Below, in pieces: positions 1 to 6,241 of a stretch of 16,897 bases of DNA. Position 1 is the stretch's first letter; each line of letters begins with the position of its first letter. The notes below the pieces were generated by a model. That model saw nothing but the letters and a program-made list of their open reading frames with translations. It did no database searches and was not told the DNA's origin. Both the position numbers and the translations under genes were made by a program. This stretch comes from Bacilli bacterium (GTDB taxonomy: Bacteria; Bacillota_I; Bacilli_A; RF39; UBA660): assembly GCA_022793555.1 (NCBI GenBank), contig JAAWDB010000047.1, forward strand, positions 1-16,897, read 5' to 3'.

Positions 1-63
1 TAGATTTTTAGCCCTACCTTCATATTGTGTATGTGACTAGAATAATGCACCACATGGCTATGA

Positions 64-92
64 ATTATACAACATTTTTTTCTTTTTGTCAA
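64..92 (-). promoter_or_regulatory. Consensus sigma-A promoter firing out of the left edge
   Basis: On the minus strand a perfect -35 TTGACA (92..87) is followed after exactly 17 bases by a perfect -10 TATAAT (69..64). This is the strongest promoter in the window. It lies just after the SGNH-like gene, and transcription would start near 58-61 and leave the window. The transcribed gene is not identifiable. A 12-base perfect palindrome (88..99) covers most of the -35, as an operator would. Confidence 0.8.
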
Positions 93-99
93 ATTTGAC
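88..99. repeat. 12-bp perfect palindrome over the -35 box
   Basis: GTCAAATTTGAC is its own reverse complement and overlaps the -35 hexamer of the left-edge promoter. It could be an operator for a dimeric repressor, but I recognise no known regulator's box. In AT-rich DNA a 12-base palindrome can arise by chance, and the -35 sequence supplies half of it. Confidence 0.35.
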
Positions 100-120
100 G
101 CTTTAACAAAAACTTTTTAG

Positions 121-804
121 CTAAGTGTTTATTGTTCTTAAAATACGATTGGATATCTCTTTGTGTCCTTTATAATTCAAGTAATAACTATTGTTTAATA
201 AAAAATATTGAGGATTTTCAATTAAATCTTGGATATCAATATATATTGCATGATACTTATCTGCAATACTTTTTAAATGATCATTAATGCTGTTTAATTC
301 ATTATCCGTTATATTATATGCTTTATATAGTCCTAAGATGTAAATTTTTTTATCATTAAAATTTCGAATTATTTTTATTAAATGTTCCATATCTTTTTTG
401 TAATCTTCTATTTCTTTGGTTGGAATATTCGTTTTTAAGGAAGTATTGGCAAGTTCATCTAATCCTATACCAATAGTAATAATCTTGGCCTTTGATAGTG
501 CTTGCTGAATTGGAATATTGGTTTCTTCTAGTTGGTAATTGTTTTCTACACAAGTTATTAAATTCTCAATTGTTTGATTTGTTTTGGCAAATCCTGAGAC
601 ATACTTTTCTAAAATATGCTCCGATTCTAAATAATCTCTTATGTAGTCATTATAACTATATCCTTCTACATTATAAGCCGTCATTCCTGTAGCTAAGCCA
701 TCTCCTAAGGATAAGAGGTAAATGTTGTGATTCTCATTTTTTCGATAAATGAAAAATGTGATTAAAATTCCCGCTATTATAATTAGAATTATCTTTTTTT
801 TCAT
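121..804 (-). CDS. SGNH/GDSL-hydrolase-like membrane-anchored protein, probably catalytically dead
   Basis: The 227-residue protein starts with a lysine-rich tip and one hydrophobic segment (about residues 3-20), so the rest should face outside the membrane. The region at 31-40 (LSLGDGLATG) lines up with block I of SGNH hydrolases, and LNYKGH (209-214) lines up with the C-terminal block around the catalytic Asp and His. Three catalytic positions look replaced: the block I Ser is Gly36 (GGC, one base from AGC), the block V Asp is Asn205 and the His is Tyr208. The usual GxND of block III reads GLDE (114-117). The fold assignment is by motif layout, and loss of ester hydrolysis is inference. The frame is intact, so it is not an ordinary pseudogene. 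It starts at ATG with GGGGGA just upstream. It follows the murA terminator directly and no promoter is visible, so expression may rely on read-through. A divergent, still active enzyme is less likely. Confidence 0.72.
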   Translation of the reverse strand: MKKKIILIIIAGILITFFIYRKNENHNIYLLSLGDGLATGMTAYNVEGYSYNDYIRDYLESEHILEKYVSGFAKTNQTIENLITCVENNYQLEETNIPIQQALSKAKIITIGIGLDELANTSLKTNIPTKEIEDYKKDMEHLIKIIRNFNDKKIYILGLYKAYNITDNELNSINDHLKSIADKYHAIYIDIQDLIENPQYFLLNNSYYLNYKGHKEISNRILRTINT

Positions 805-813
805 ATTTCCCCC

Positions 814-841
814 AAAAGAAAAGTAGAGTCTTTTCTCTACT
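814..841 (-). terminator. Rho-independent terminator overlapping the murA stop codon
   Basis: On the minus strand AGTAGAG (841..835) pairs with CTCTACT (828..822) around a six-base loop and is followed by a T-rich run (TTTTCTTTT in total). The murA TAG lies in the 5' arm. The T run leads directly into the GGGGGA ribosome binding site of the SGNH-like gene. Confidence 0.7.
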
Positions 842-2096
842 AATTTATGTCAATCAATTCTAATTTAGCACCGACCGCGGTTAATTTTTCGACAATACGT
901 TCATATCCTCTTAAGATATGTTCGGCATCATTAATAAGGGTAGTTCCGTCGGCAATTAATCCAGCAATGACTAAAGAGGCTCCAGCTCTAAGATCTGAGG
1001 CAACGACATCTTGACCTTTTAATGGAGTTGGTCCTTGAATTTTAATCGTTTGATTTTTTAAAGTCATATTGGCTCCCATTTTGTTTAGGTAAGGAACATG
1101 ACCCATTCGGTTTTCATAAATTGTTTCTTCAAAGATAGAAGATCCCTCACATTGGGTTAATAATACGCTCATAGGTTGACCCCAATCCGTTACAAATCCT
1201 GGGTAAACGAGAGTTTTGACATTAATCGCTTTTAACTTTTGACGGCCATAAATAATAATCTCGTTTTCTTTGATATCCATTTTAACACCAGCATCAATTA
1301 ATTTTGTTAACAAAGCACTTAAGTGTTCTTTGACAATATTTGTGATGGTTATATTTTCTCCAATTAGGGCTCCTAAAATAAGGTAAGTTCCAGCTTCGAT
1401 ACGATCTGGTAATACTTCGATGGTAGCTTTATGCAGATAGTCTACTCCTTCAATAGTGATTGTATTTGTTCCTGCTCCTGTTATTTTCGCACCCATATTG
1501 TTTAAGAATTCGGCAACATTTATAACATCAGGTTCTTTGGCTGCATTATCAATAATTGTTTTTCCTTGAGCTTTTACGGCAGCAAGCATTAAGTTAATCG
1601 TTGCTCCAACGCTCGCAAAATCTAAATGAATATTTGTTCCTTTTAATTCTTCAGCATGAATAATGTATTTATCTTCCATTTCTTCCACTGTTGCTCCAAG
1701 CAATTGAAAGCCTTTTAAGTGGAAATCAATTTTACGATTTCCAATATTGCATCCCCCAGGAAAATAGATTTCCACATGTTTTTTTCTTCCAAGTAAAGCT
1801 CCCATAAAATAGTAACTAGCTCTTAATTTGCTGGCTAAGCTTTCTGGAATGATTTCACTTGTAATATCTGAGGTATTAATTTTTAATGTAGCATCTTGAT
1901 CGGTAACTTGACCATTTAGCAATTTAATGATTTCGATTAACGCATATTTATCTGAAATATTTGGAACATTCGTTATTGTTACTTCTTCATCACATAAAAT
2001 GGCCGCTGGAATTAAAGCAACGGCGGCATTTTTCATACCTGAAATGGCAATTGTACCAGAAAGAAGATTTCCTCCTTGAATTTTGATTTGTTTCAT
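840..2096 (-). CDS. murA: UDP-N-acetylglucosamine 1-carboxyvinyltransferase (MurA)
   Basis: MurA transfers enolpyruvate from PEP to UDP-GlcNAc, the first committed step of peptidoglycan synthesis in the cytoplasm, and is the fosfomycin target. The 418-residue length is normal for the family. Visible landmarks are the N-terminal GMKNAA with Lys22 and Asn23, the catalytic loop PGGCNIGNRKID with Cys116 (Cys rather than the fosfomycin-resistant Asp), and the late DLRAGASLV motif carrying the conserved Arg. The two inside-out alpha/beta domains of the EPSP-synthase fold are complete. ATG follows GAGGTGAG. The gene has its own promoter (2124..2152) and terminator, so it is a separate unit from mntP. 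Firmicutes often carry two copies (MurAA and MurAB/MurZ). Which paralog this is cannot be decided here, although Bacillus murAB lies near prfA and rpoE. Confidence 0.97.
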   Translation of the reverse strand: MKQIKIQGGNLLSGTIAISGMKNAAVALIPAAILCDEEVTITNVPNISDKYALIEIIKLLNGQVTDQDATLKINTSDITSEIIPESLASKLRASYYFMGALLGRKKHVEIYFPGGCNIGNRKIDFHLKGFQLLGATVEEMEDKYIIHAEELKGTNIHLDFASVGATINLMLAAVKAQGKTIIDNAAKEPDVINVAEFLNNMGAKITGAGTNTITIEGVDYLHKATIEVLPDRIEAGTYLILGALIGENITITNIVKEHLSALLTKLIDAGVKMDIKENEIIIYGRQKLKAINVKTLVYPGFVTDWGQPMSVLLTQCEGSSIFEETIYENRMGHVPYLNKMGANMTLKNQTIKIQGPTPLKGQDVVASDLRAGASLVIAGLIADGTTLINDAEHILRGYERIVEKLTAVGAKLELIDIN

Positions 2097-2123
2097 TTAA
2101 ACTCACCTCATTTATTCCTTTTT

Positions 2124-2152
2124 AATATATAGGAATTGATTCATTTTGTAAA
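2124..2152 (-). promoter_or_regulatory. murA promoter
   Basis: On the minus strand TTTACA (2152..2147) and TATATT (2129..2124) are separated by 17 bases, and each matches consensus at five of six positions. The start would lie about 10-15 bases before the murA Shine-Dalgarno GAGGTGAG. Confidence 0.65.
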
Positions 2153-2162
2153 GCTTTTTACT

Positions 2163-2699
2163 TCATTTTAATAAATGGGAAATACCGATTACAATCAAAA
2201 GGAGAGCCCCAAAGAAACTTGCGTAAACTCCGAGTATTTTATTAGCATATTTTCCAATAAATAATCCTAATAAAGTAAAAAGAAAACTGGTTAAAGAAAA
2301 AATTAGCATAGCTAGTAGTAAGTTATTCGTAATCGCTGTTAGTCCTAGACCTGTTGAGAATGCATCGATGGAAACTCCGATGGCAAAAAAAAGCATTCCC
2401 GTTAAACTAAAATCAATTGTTTCTTCTTCTTTAACGAATATTTCATAAAGCATTTGACCCGCAATAAAAATTAAGATAATACCTAGTAAAAAGTTACTAT
2501 TTATTTTAAAGAAATTTTGTAAATTTTGGCCAATTATTATACCTAAACATGGCATGATAAAATGCATTATGCCAACGATACTTGATAAAGCAAGACTTTT
2601 TTTATTCGATAGATTACAAGTTCCAAGTCCTAAGGAAAGGGAAAAAGTATCCATACTTAAAGCTACGGCAATAGTAAAAATGGTGACTAGTTCGATCAT
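2163..2699 (-). CDS. mntP: Manganese efflux pump MntP
   Basis: The 178-residue, very hydrophobic protein has about six predicted membrane segments and two internally related halves. Each half carries a conserved Asp motif: ALSMDTFSL with Asp17 and GVSIDAFSTGLGL with Asp112. These match the Asp pair needed for Mn(II) export in the MntP (formerly DUF204/YebN) family, whose usual length is about 180-190. GIMHFIMPCLGIIIG fits MntP better than the related sporulation protein YtaF. ATG follows a strong GGAGGA (2707..2712). It sits 41 bases after spoIIR, as Bacillus mntP (ywlD) sits near spoIIR. The gap is too short for a yybP-ykoY Mn riboswitch; it holds only a small hairpin (2713..2729). Confidence 0.88.
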   Translation of the reverse strand: MIELVTIFTIAVALSMDTFSLSLGLGTCNLSNKKSLALSSIVGIMHFIMPCLGIIIGQNLQNFFKINSNFLLGIILIFIAGQMLYEIFVKEEETIDFSLTGMLFFAIGVSIDAFSTGLGLTAITNNLLLAMLIFSLTSFLFTLLGLFIGKYANKILGVYASFFGALLLIVIGISHLLK

Positions 2700-2712
2700 A
2701 AAAAAGTCCTCC

Positions 2713-2729
2713 TACCAAATTATATGGTA
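2713..2729 (-). promoter_or_regulatory. Small hairpin with TATAAT in its loop, next to the mntP ribosome binding site
   Basis: TACCA (2713..2717) and TGGTA (2725..2729) are complementary around a seven-base loop. On the minus strand the loop holds a perfect TATAAT (2724..2719), and the hairpin abuts the GGAGGA of mntP. No convincing -35 lies 17 bases upstream. It could be a weak promoter, an operator or an RNA structure near the start. It does not resemble the MntR box as I know it. Confidence 0.3.
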
Positions 2730-2740
2730 CGAGAACAAAT

Positions 2741-3250
2741 TTATGATAAATATTTATCTAAAACATTTTTAACAAAGAATTGATATTCGACGTTGTCTAG
2801 TTCTGTTTCTTCTGCTTCAAGTAAACATAATGGCGGAAACATTACACACCACCAATTTTCTCCAAGACCACTACCTAAGGTTATTACCAAAGATTCATAT
2901 TTTCCGGCATCATAAGTTATTCCTCTATATTCTTTTTCAGGAAACTCATTCATACCATAATTCATTTGAAAATCAACGTGAAAATTTCCTACTAGTGATT
3001 CGATTTTGGGACGCGCATTTTGAATTAGCGTTTTGGCTTCTTCTTTAGATTTTGCAGAAGACATTAAACGATTCAATTCTTTTTCTACGGACTTTTTGAC
3101 TTCCATTTTTAATTCTTGGTCTACTAATTCATTACTATTGGCAATAACGCGAAAGCGAATCGCATCATCTGGAATTAAAATTTGTTCTTCACCATTTAAA
3201 AGACTATATCCAATTGTGATACAAAATAATATCAAAATAATTTTTTTCAT
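2741..3250 (-). CDS. spoIIR: Stage II sporulation protein R (SpoIIR)
   Basis: SpoIIR is made in the forespore, secreted into the intermembrane space, and triggers SpoIIGA to process pro-sigma-E in the mother cell. The 169-residue protein has a signal peptide (residues 1-20: two Lys then a hydrophobic core). It then shows the family signatures DAIRFRVIANSNELVDQELK (29-48) and NWWCVMFPPLC (132-142). It is shorter than the Bacillus protein (about 224 aa), ending soon after the second signature. The start is the ATG at 3250 because AGGTGA lies four bases before it and the signal peptide begins there. An in-frame ATG at 3283 overlaps the ABC-F stop as TAATG but has no ribosome binding site and would bury the signal peptide. 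It lies between the ABC-F gene and mntP. Confidence 0.93.
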   Translation of the reverse strand: MKKIILILFCITIGYSLLNGEEQILIPDDAIRFRVIANSNELVDQELKMEVKKSVEKELNRLMSSAKSKEEAKTLIQNARPKIESLVGNFHVDFQMNYGMNEFPEKEYRGITYDAGKYESLVITLGSGLGENWWCVMFPPLCLLEAEETELDNVEYQFFVKNVLDKYLS

Positions 3251-3254
3251 GATT

Positions 3255-3260
3255 TCACCT
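3255..3260 (-). promoter_or_regulatory. Ribosome binding site deciding the spoIIR start
   Basis: Minus-strand AGGTGA ends four bases before ATG 3250..3248. The earlier in-frame ATG at 3283 has none. Confidence 0.75.
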
Positions 3261-3282
3261 AAGTTAATCATGGAAGTACTCA

Positions 3283-4899
3283 TTATTTTTTATTCAAATT
3301 ATTTGTATTTTCGTAAAATTCAACGATTTTTTTGTCGTAATATAATACTTCACCTTCCGGTAGTAGTAAAATACGTTCTATTCCTAGTTTATCTACAAAA
3401 GAAGGATTATGGCTAACCAATAGAATTGTTCCTTTATAGTTTTTAAAAAAATCAGCAATAAGACTTTGCGTTTCAGGATCTAAATGGTTCGTTGGCTCAT
3501 CTAAAAGTAAAAGGTTGGCTTTTGTAAGTGTAAGTTTTGCTAAAGCTAAGCGACTTCTCTCTCCCGGTGATAAAAATGAAACCTTTTTATAAACATCGTT
3601 TCCATTAAATAGGAATGCACCTAAATGGGCACGTAATTGACCTTCACTTAAGCCAAATTCTTTTAAATTCTCTAGTAAATTTTTATTTTGATCTAGTGTT
3701 TCATGTTCTTGCGCATAATACCCTATTCTTGTTTTATCCGTTATTTTTATTGTACCTTTTAACGGGTTTAATTGATGGGATATTAATTTTAAAAGTGTAG
3801 TTTTTCCGGCCCCATTTTCACCAACAATTAAAAATTTTTCGCCACGATAAATTTCAAAATTGATATTATCATAGAGAAGTTCATCGTTATAACCAAAAGA
3901 CATATCTTCTACTTTTAAAGGAATTGTGCTTCCGATATTATCTAATTTCATTTGTAGTTTGACATGTGAATCAGCAGGACGTAATTCAATTTTATTTTCT
4001 AATAATTTATTTAAAACTTTTTCCCGAGATTCAGCCATTCTTTTTCGTTTTCCCGAAGAGTTACTATATAAATTAACAATACTTTTTAATTTAGCAATTT
4101 GTTTTTGTTCTTTTTGATATTCTACATTTAGTTGCATTTCACGCTCGGCTTTTTTTCTTTGATACGTTTCATAATTTCCAGAAATTAATTCCATTTTCTT
4201 CGTTTTTTTATCAATCCATAATGTTTTGGTAGTTACAGCATTTAAAAAGTCTTGGTCATGAGAAATGACTAAAACCATACCAGGATAGTTTTTTAAGTAT
4301 TCAATAATCTGGTCTTTGGTTTCTAAATCTAAGTGATTGGTTGGTTCATCTAATAATAGTATTTCAGGTTTGCTATAAAGTAATTTGGCAAAAGCAATTT
4401 TAGATTTTTGTCCTCCGGAACATTCTTTTAATTTTTGATTTAATAAATTGTCAGGTATTTTTAAGGACTCTATTAAACGAAATAAAATACTATCAGCTTC
4501 ATAATACTCCCAATAATCTAATTGACTTTGTAAATAAGATAAGCGTTTGTTAATTTGGGTATTATCTGGATCATCAGCCATTTTTAAATATAATTCATTC
4601 ATTTCTGACTCAATTTTTAAAATTGGTCGGGCACTCATTAAATAATCAAAGACTGTAATACTGGTATTTGGAACTTCATCCGTAATGACTTGAGGTAAAT
4701 AAGAAATACGATAATTTGGCTTTATTTTTATTTTTCCATAATCAGGAGTTAATTCTTTTAATAATAGTTTAAAAAAGGTACTTTTTCCGGCCCCATTCAC
4801 CCCAATTATTCCAATATGGTCTTTGTCGTTTAATTCGATAGTGACGTCATCATAAATTAATTCATCATGATAAGAAAAGGTTAAATTAGTTATGTTCAT
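3283..4899 (-). CDS. ABC-F family ATPase (ribosome-associated)
   Basis: Soluble ABC-F proteins carry two ATPase domains and no membrane segments; characterised members bind the ribosomal E site to help stalled or slow translation or to protect against antibiotics. In 538 residues the first domain has Walker A GVNGAGKST (33-41), signature SGGQ (161-164), Walker B ILLLDE (180-185) and switch His214. A charged helical linker follows (about 243-315). The second domain has GENGAGKTT (360-368), LSPGE (443-447), LLLLDE (463-468) and His497. Both catalytic Glu residues are present. The linker length is moderate and does not by itself indicate an antibiotic-resistance subtype. The subfamily (YdiF, YfmR, YkpA or EttA-like) cannot be fixed by eye. 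The ATG is preceded by AAAGGA and overlaps the prmC end by 14 bases, suggesting coupled translation. Its place beside prmC and prfA fits a role on the ribosome. Confidence 0.9.
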   Translation of the reverse strand: MNITNLTFSYHDELIYDDVTIELNDKDHIGIIGVNGAGKSTFFKLLLKELTPDYGKIKIKPNYRISYLPQVITDEVPNTSITVFDYLMSARPILKIESEMNELYLKMADDPDNTQINKRLSYLQSQLDYWEYYEADSILFRLIESLKIPDNLLNQKLKECSGGQKSKIAFAKLLYSKPEILLLDEPTNHLDLETKDQIIEYLKNYPGMVLVISHDQDFLNAVTTKTLWIDKKTKKMELISGNYETYQRKKAEREMQLNVEYQKEQKQIAKLKSIVNLYSNSSGKRKRMAESREKVLNKLLENKIELRPADSHVKLQMKLDNIGSTIPLKVEDMSFGYNDELLYDNINFEIYRGEKFLIVGENGAGKTTLLKLISHQLNPLKGTIKITDKTRIGYYAQEHETLDQNKNLLENLKEFGLSEGQLRAHLGAFLFNGNDVYKKVSFLSPGERSRLALAKLTLTKANLLLLDEPTNHLDPETQSLIADFFKNYKGTILLVSHNPSFVDKLGIERILLLPEGEVLYYDKKIVEFYENTNNLNKK

Positions 4900-5629
4900 T
4901 GTTAATCCTTTCTAAAAAAATAAAGCGATCTCTATTTTGATAATCTTTTTCTATCGATATTTGATAATCTGGTAATAAATTCTTTTTTAATGTTTCAATT
5001 TGAAGTCCTTGATTCATTCCGATTTCGAAGGCTACTAGATGAGGTTTTGTTGGTAATTTGCTAACTTTCTCTAAAATGATTTGATAAAAGTATAAACCTT
5101 GATTTTCGGCGAAGATCGCATTTTGAGGTTCATATCTTGTTTCTTTTCCTACTGGTTCTTCTATGGCTACATAAGGAGGGTTTGAAATGATTATGTCAAA
5201 TCCTTCTAAATTCATTTCTTCCATTTTTGTACTCATAAAATGAATATCAACATGATTTAGCAAGGCATTTTCTTTTGCAGTACATAGTGCCTTATCACTT
5301 ATATCAATGGCCGTCATATTGCATTCAATATTCTTTTTTATGGCAATGGCAATACAACCACTACCAGTTCCTAAATCAATTATTTTAGGGTTTGGTAATT
5401 TTATTTTTTGAAGACGATGGATTAATTTATCAACTAATAATTCCGTTTCAAATCTTGGAATTAAAACGTTTTCATTTACTTTAATCGGACAATCATAAAA
5501 GTCGACATCACCAATTAAATATTGAACTGGATAATTTTGATTTAATTTTTTTATTATTTTTTCAAGGTCTTTTGGATACTTTTCTTTTAATATTTTCCAA
5601 TCGGTTGTTGTTATGCTTTCTGGTTTCAT
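4886..5629 (-). CDS. prmC: Peptide chain release factor N5-glutamine methyltransferase (PrmC)
   Basis: PrmC methylates the glutamine of the GGQ motif of RF1 and RF2, using S-adenosylmethionine. Visible are the SAM-binding loop DLGTGSG (85-91), the substrate-binding NPPY (150-153), and IPRFETE (57-63), the counterpart of the usual RPETE motif. At 247 residues it is shorter than the usual 275-290. The missing part is at the N-terminal helical domain that contacts the release factor, which begins here only about 35 residues before QYLIG. The start is ATG 5629, with GAGG six bases before it; a TTG at 5641 is in frame but its position would put the Shine-Dalgarno inside the gene. The Shine-Dalgarno overlaps the stop of the preceding kinase-like gene, so the two are probably translationally coupled. 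Its substrate RF1 is encoded two genes upstream. Confidence 0.94.
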   Translation of the reverse strand: MKPESITTTDWKILKEKYPKDLEKIIKKLNQNYPVQYLIGDVDFYDCPIKVNENVLIPRFETELLVDKLIHRLQKIKLPNPKIIDLGTGSGCIAIAIKKNIECNMTAIDISDKALCTAKENALLNHVDIHFMSTKMEEMNLEGFDIIISNPPYVAIEEPVGKETRYEPQNAIFAENQGLYFYQIILEKVSKLPTKPHLVAFEIGMNQGLQIETLKKNLLPDYQISIEKDYQNRDRFIFLERINNEHN

Positions 5630-5630
5630 T

Positions 5631-6194
5631 TTAATCCTCAAATTTTACATTAATTTCAGAAATAATTTGATTTAGACATGCTTCTCGATTTTCTGTTGTA
5701 TCGTAATATGGTATAAGGTTTTGATTACAAAAATCTTTTATTTTCACACTTAAATCAATGTATTCCTGGGCAATTTTTTTTAATTCTTCATCTGACATTT
5801 GATATGTCCATTCATACTCATCATCGTATTTCTTCATTTGATTTACAAAATAATCTACAGTTGCATTACTTATTCCCAAACCATATACTAAATAGTTTTC
5901 TTTTAAAAAATGGTTTTTTACTGTATCAAATGATAATTCGAGCCCTTCTAAAATATAACCAAAATTGTTTTTAGATTCAAAGGAAGCAGATTCTAAATAT
6001 GATACTAAGAATTCTTGAAATTTCTGATTTTTAAATGCTGTATTTACACCTACACCTAATTCAGGATATATTTTATAAAAAGTATCTCTTAAAGAATCAA
6101 CATGAATAATTTGATAAGGAAAGTTTTTGGCAATTTTGTTAGCTAACGTACTTTTTCCTGAACGTGCGCTACCTATAATAATAATATTTTTCAT
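5631..6194 (-). CDS. P-loop nucleotide kinase-like protein of unknown substrate
   Basis: The 187-residue protein opens with a beta strand and Walker A GSARSGKST (8-16), as in small-molecule kinases of the adenylate/shikimate/nucleoside kinase fold. HVDSLRD (31-37) follows the second strand, where such enzymes place substrate-contacting Asp and Arg. ILEGLE (about 81-86) sits on a later strand. The end has a helical region rich in Asp, Glu and Lys, then IPYYDTTENREA, which resembles the last strand and base-binding loop. I do not recognise the family, so a function in nucleotide, coenzyme or sugar phosphorylation is only inference. There is no signal peptide or membrane segment. ATG follows AAGGAG. 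It stands between prfA and prmC, which are usually adjacent, separated from prfA by 45 bases with a weak hairpin and from prmC by one base. Confidence 0.7.
   Translation of the reverse strand: MKNIIIIGSARSGKSTLANKIAKNFPYQIIHVDSLRDTFYKIYPELGVGVNTAFKNQKFQEFLVSYLESASFESKNNFGYILEGLELSFDTVKNHFLKENYLVYGLGISNATVDYFVNQMKKYDDEYEWTYQMSDEELKKIAQEYIDLSVKIKDFCNQNLIPYYDTTENREACLNQIISEINVKFED
5636..5639 (-). promoter_or_regulatory. Ribosome binding site deciding the prmC start
   Basis: Minus-strand GAGG precedes ATG 5629 by six bases and directly follows a possible TTG start at 5641, which it rules out. Confidence 0.65.
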
Positions 6195-6215
6195 TTTTAG
6201 ACTCCTTATAACGAC

Positions 6216-6241
6216 AAAAAAGAAATAATATCTATTTCTTT
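6216..6241 (-). terminator. Weak AT-rich hairpin after prfA, possible attenuating terminator
   Basis: On the minus strand AAAGAAATA (6241..6233) pairs perfectly with TATTTCTTT (6227..6219) around a five-base loop, with three further T. The stem has nine pairs but only one G-C, so full termination is doubtful. It starts in the prfA stop codon and could reduce read-through into the downstream genes. Confidence 0.4.

Noticed and set aside
2097..2162. Manganese riboswitch (yybP-ykoY type) near mntP
   Set aside because: Neither gap next to mntP is long enough for this riboswitch, and no fitting stems were seen.
3251..3283. Earlier in-frame ATG for spoIIR giving 11 extra residues
   Set aside because: It has no ribosome binding site and would put extra polar residues before the signal peptide, while ATG 3250 has AGGTGA.
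3033..3416. Plus-strand open frame antisense to spoIIR and the ABC-F gene
   Set aside because: It is composed of shadow codons of two well-supported genes with no initiation signal.
3283..4899. ABC-F protein as an antibiotic-resistance factor
   Set aside because: Linker length and residues do not distinguish resistance from housekeeping ABC-F proteins, and the operon context favours housekeeping.
5630..5641. TTG start for prmC
   Set aside because: The only Shine-Dalgarno (GAGG) lies after it and fits ATG 5629.
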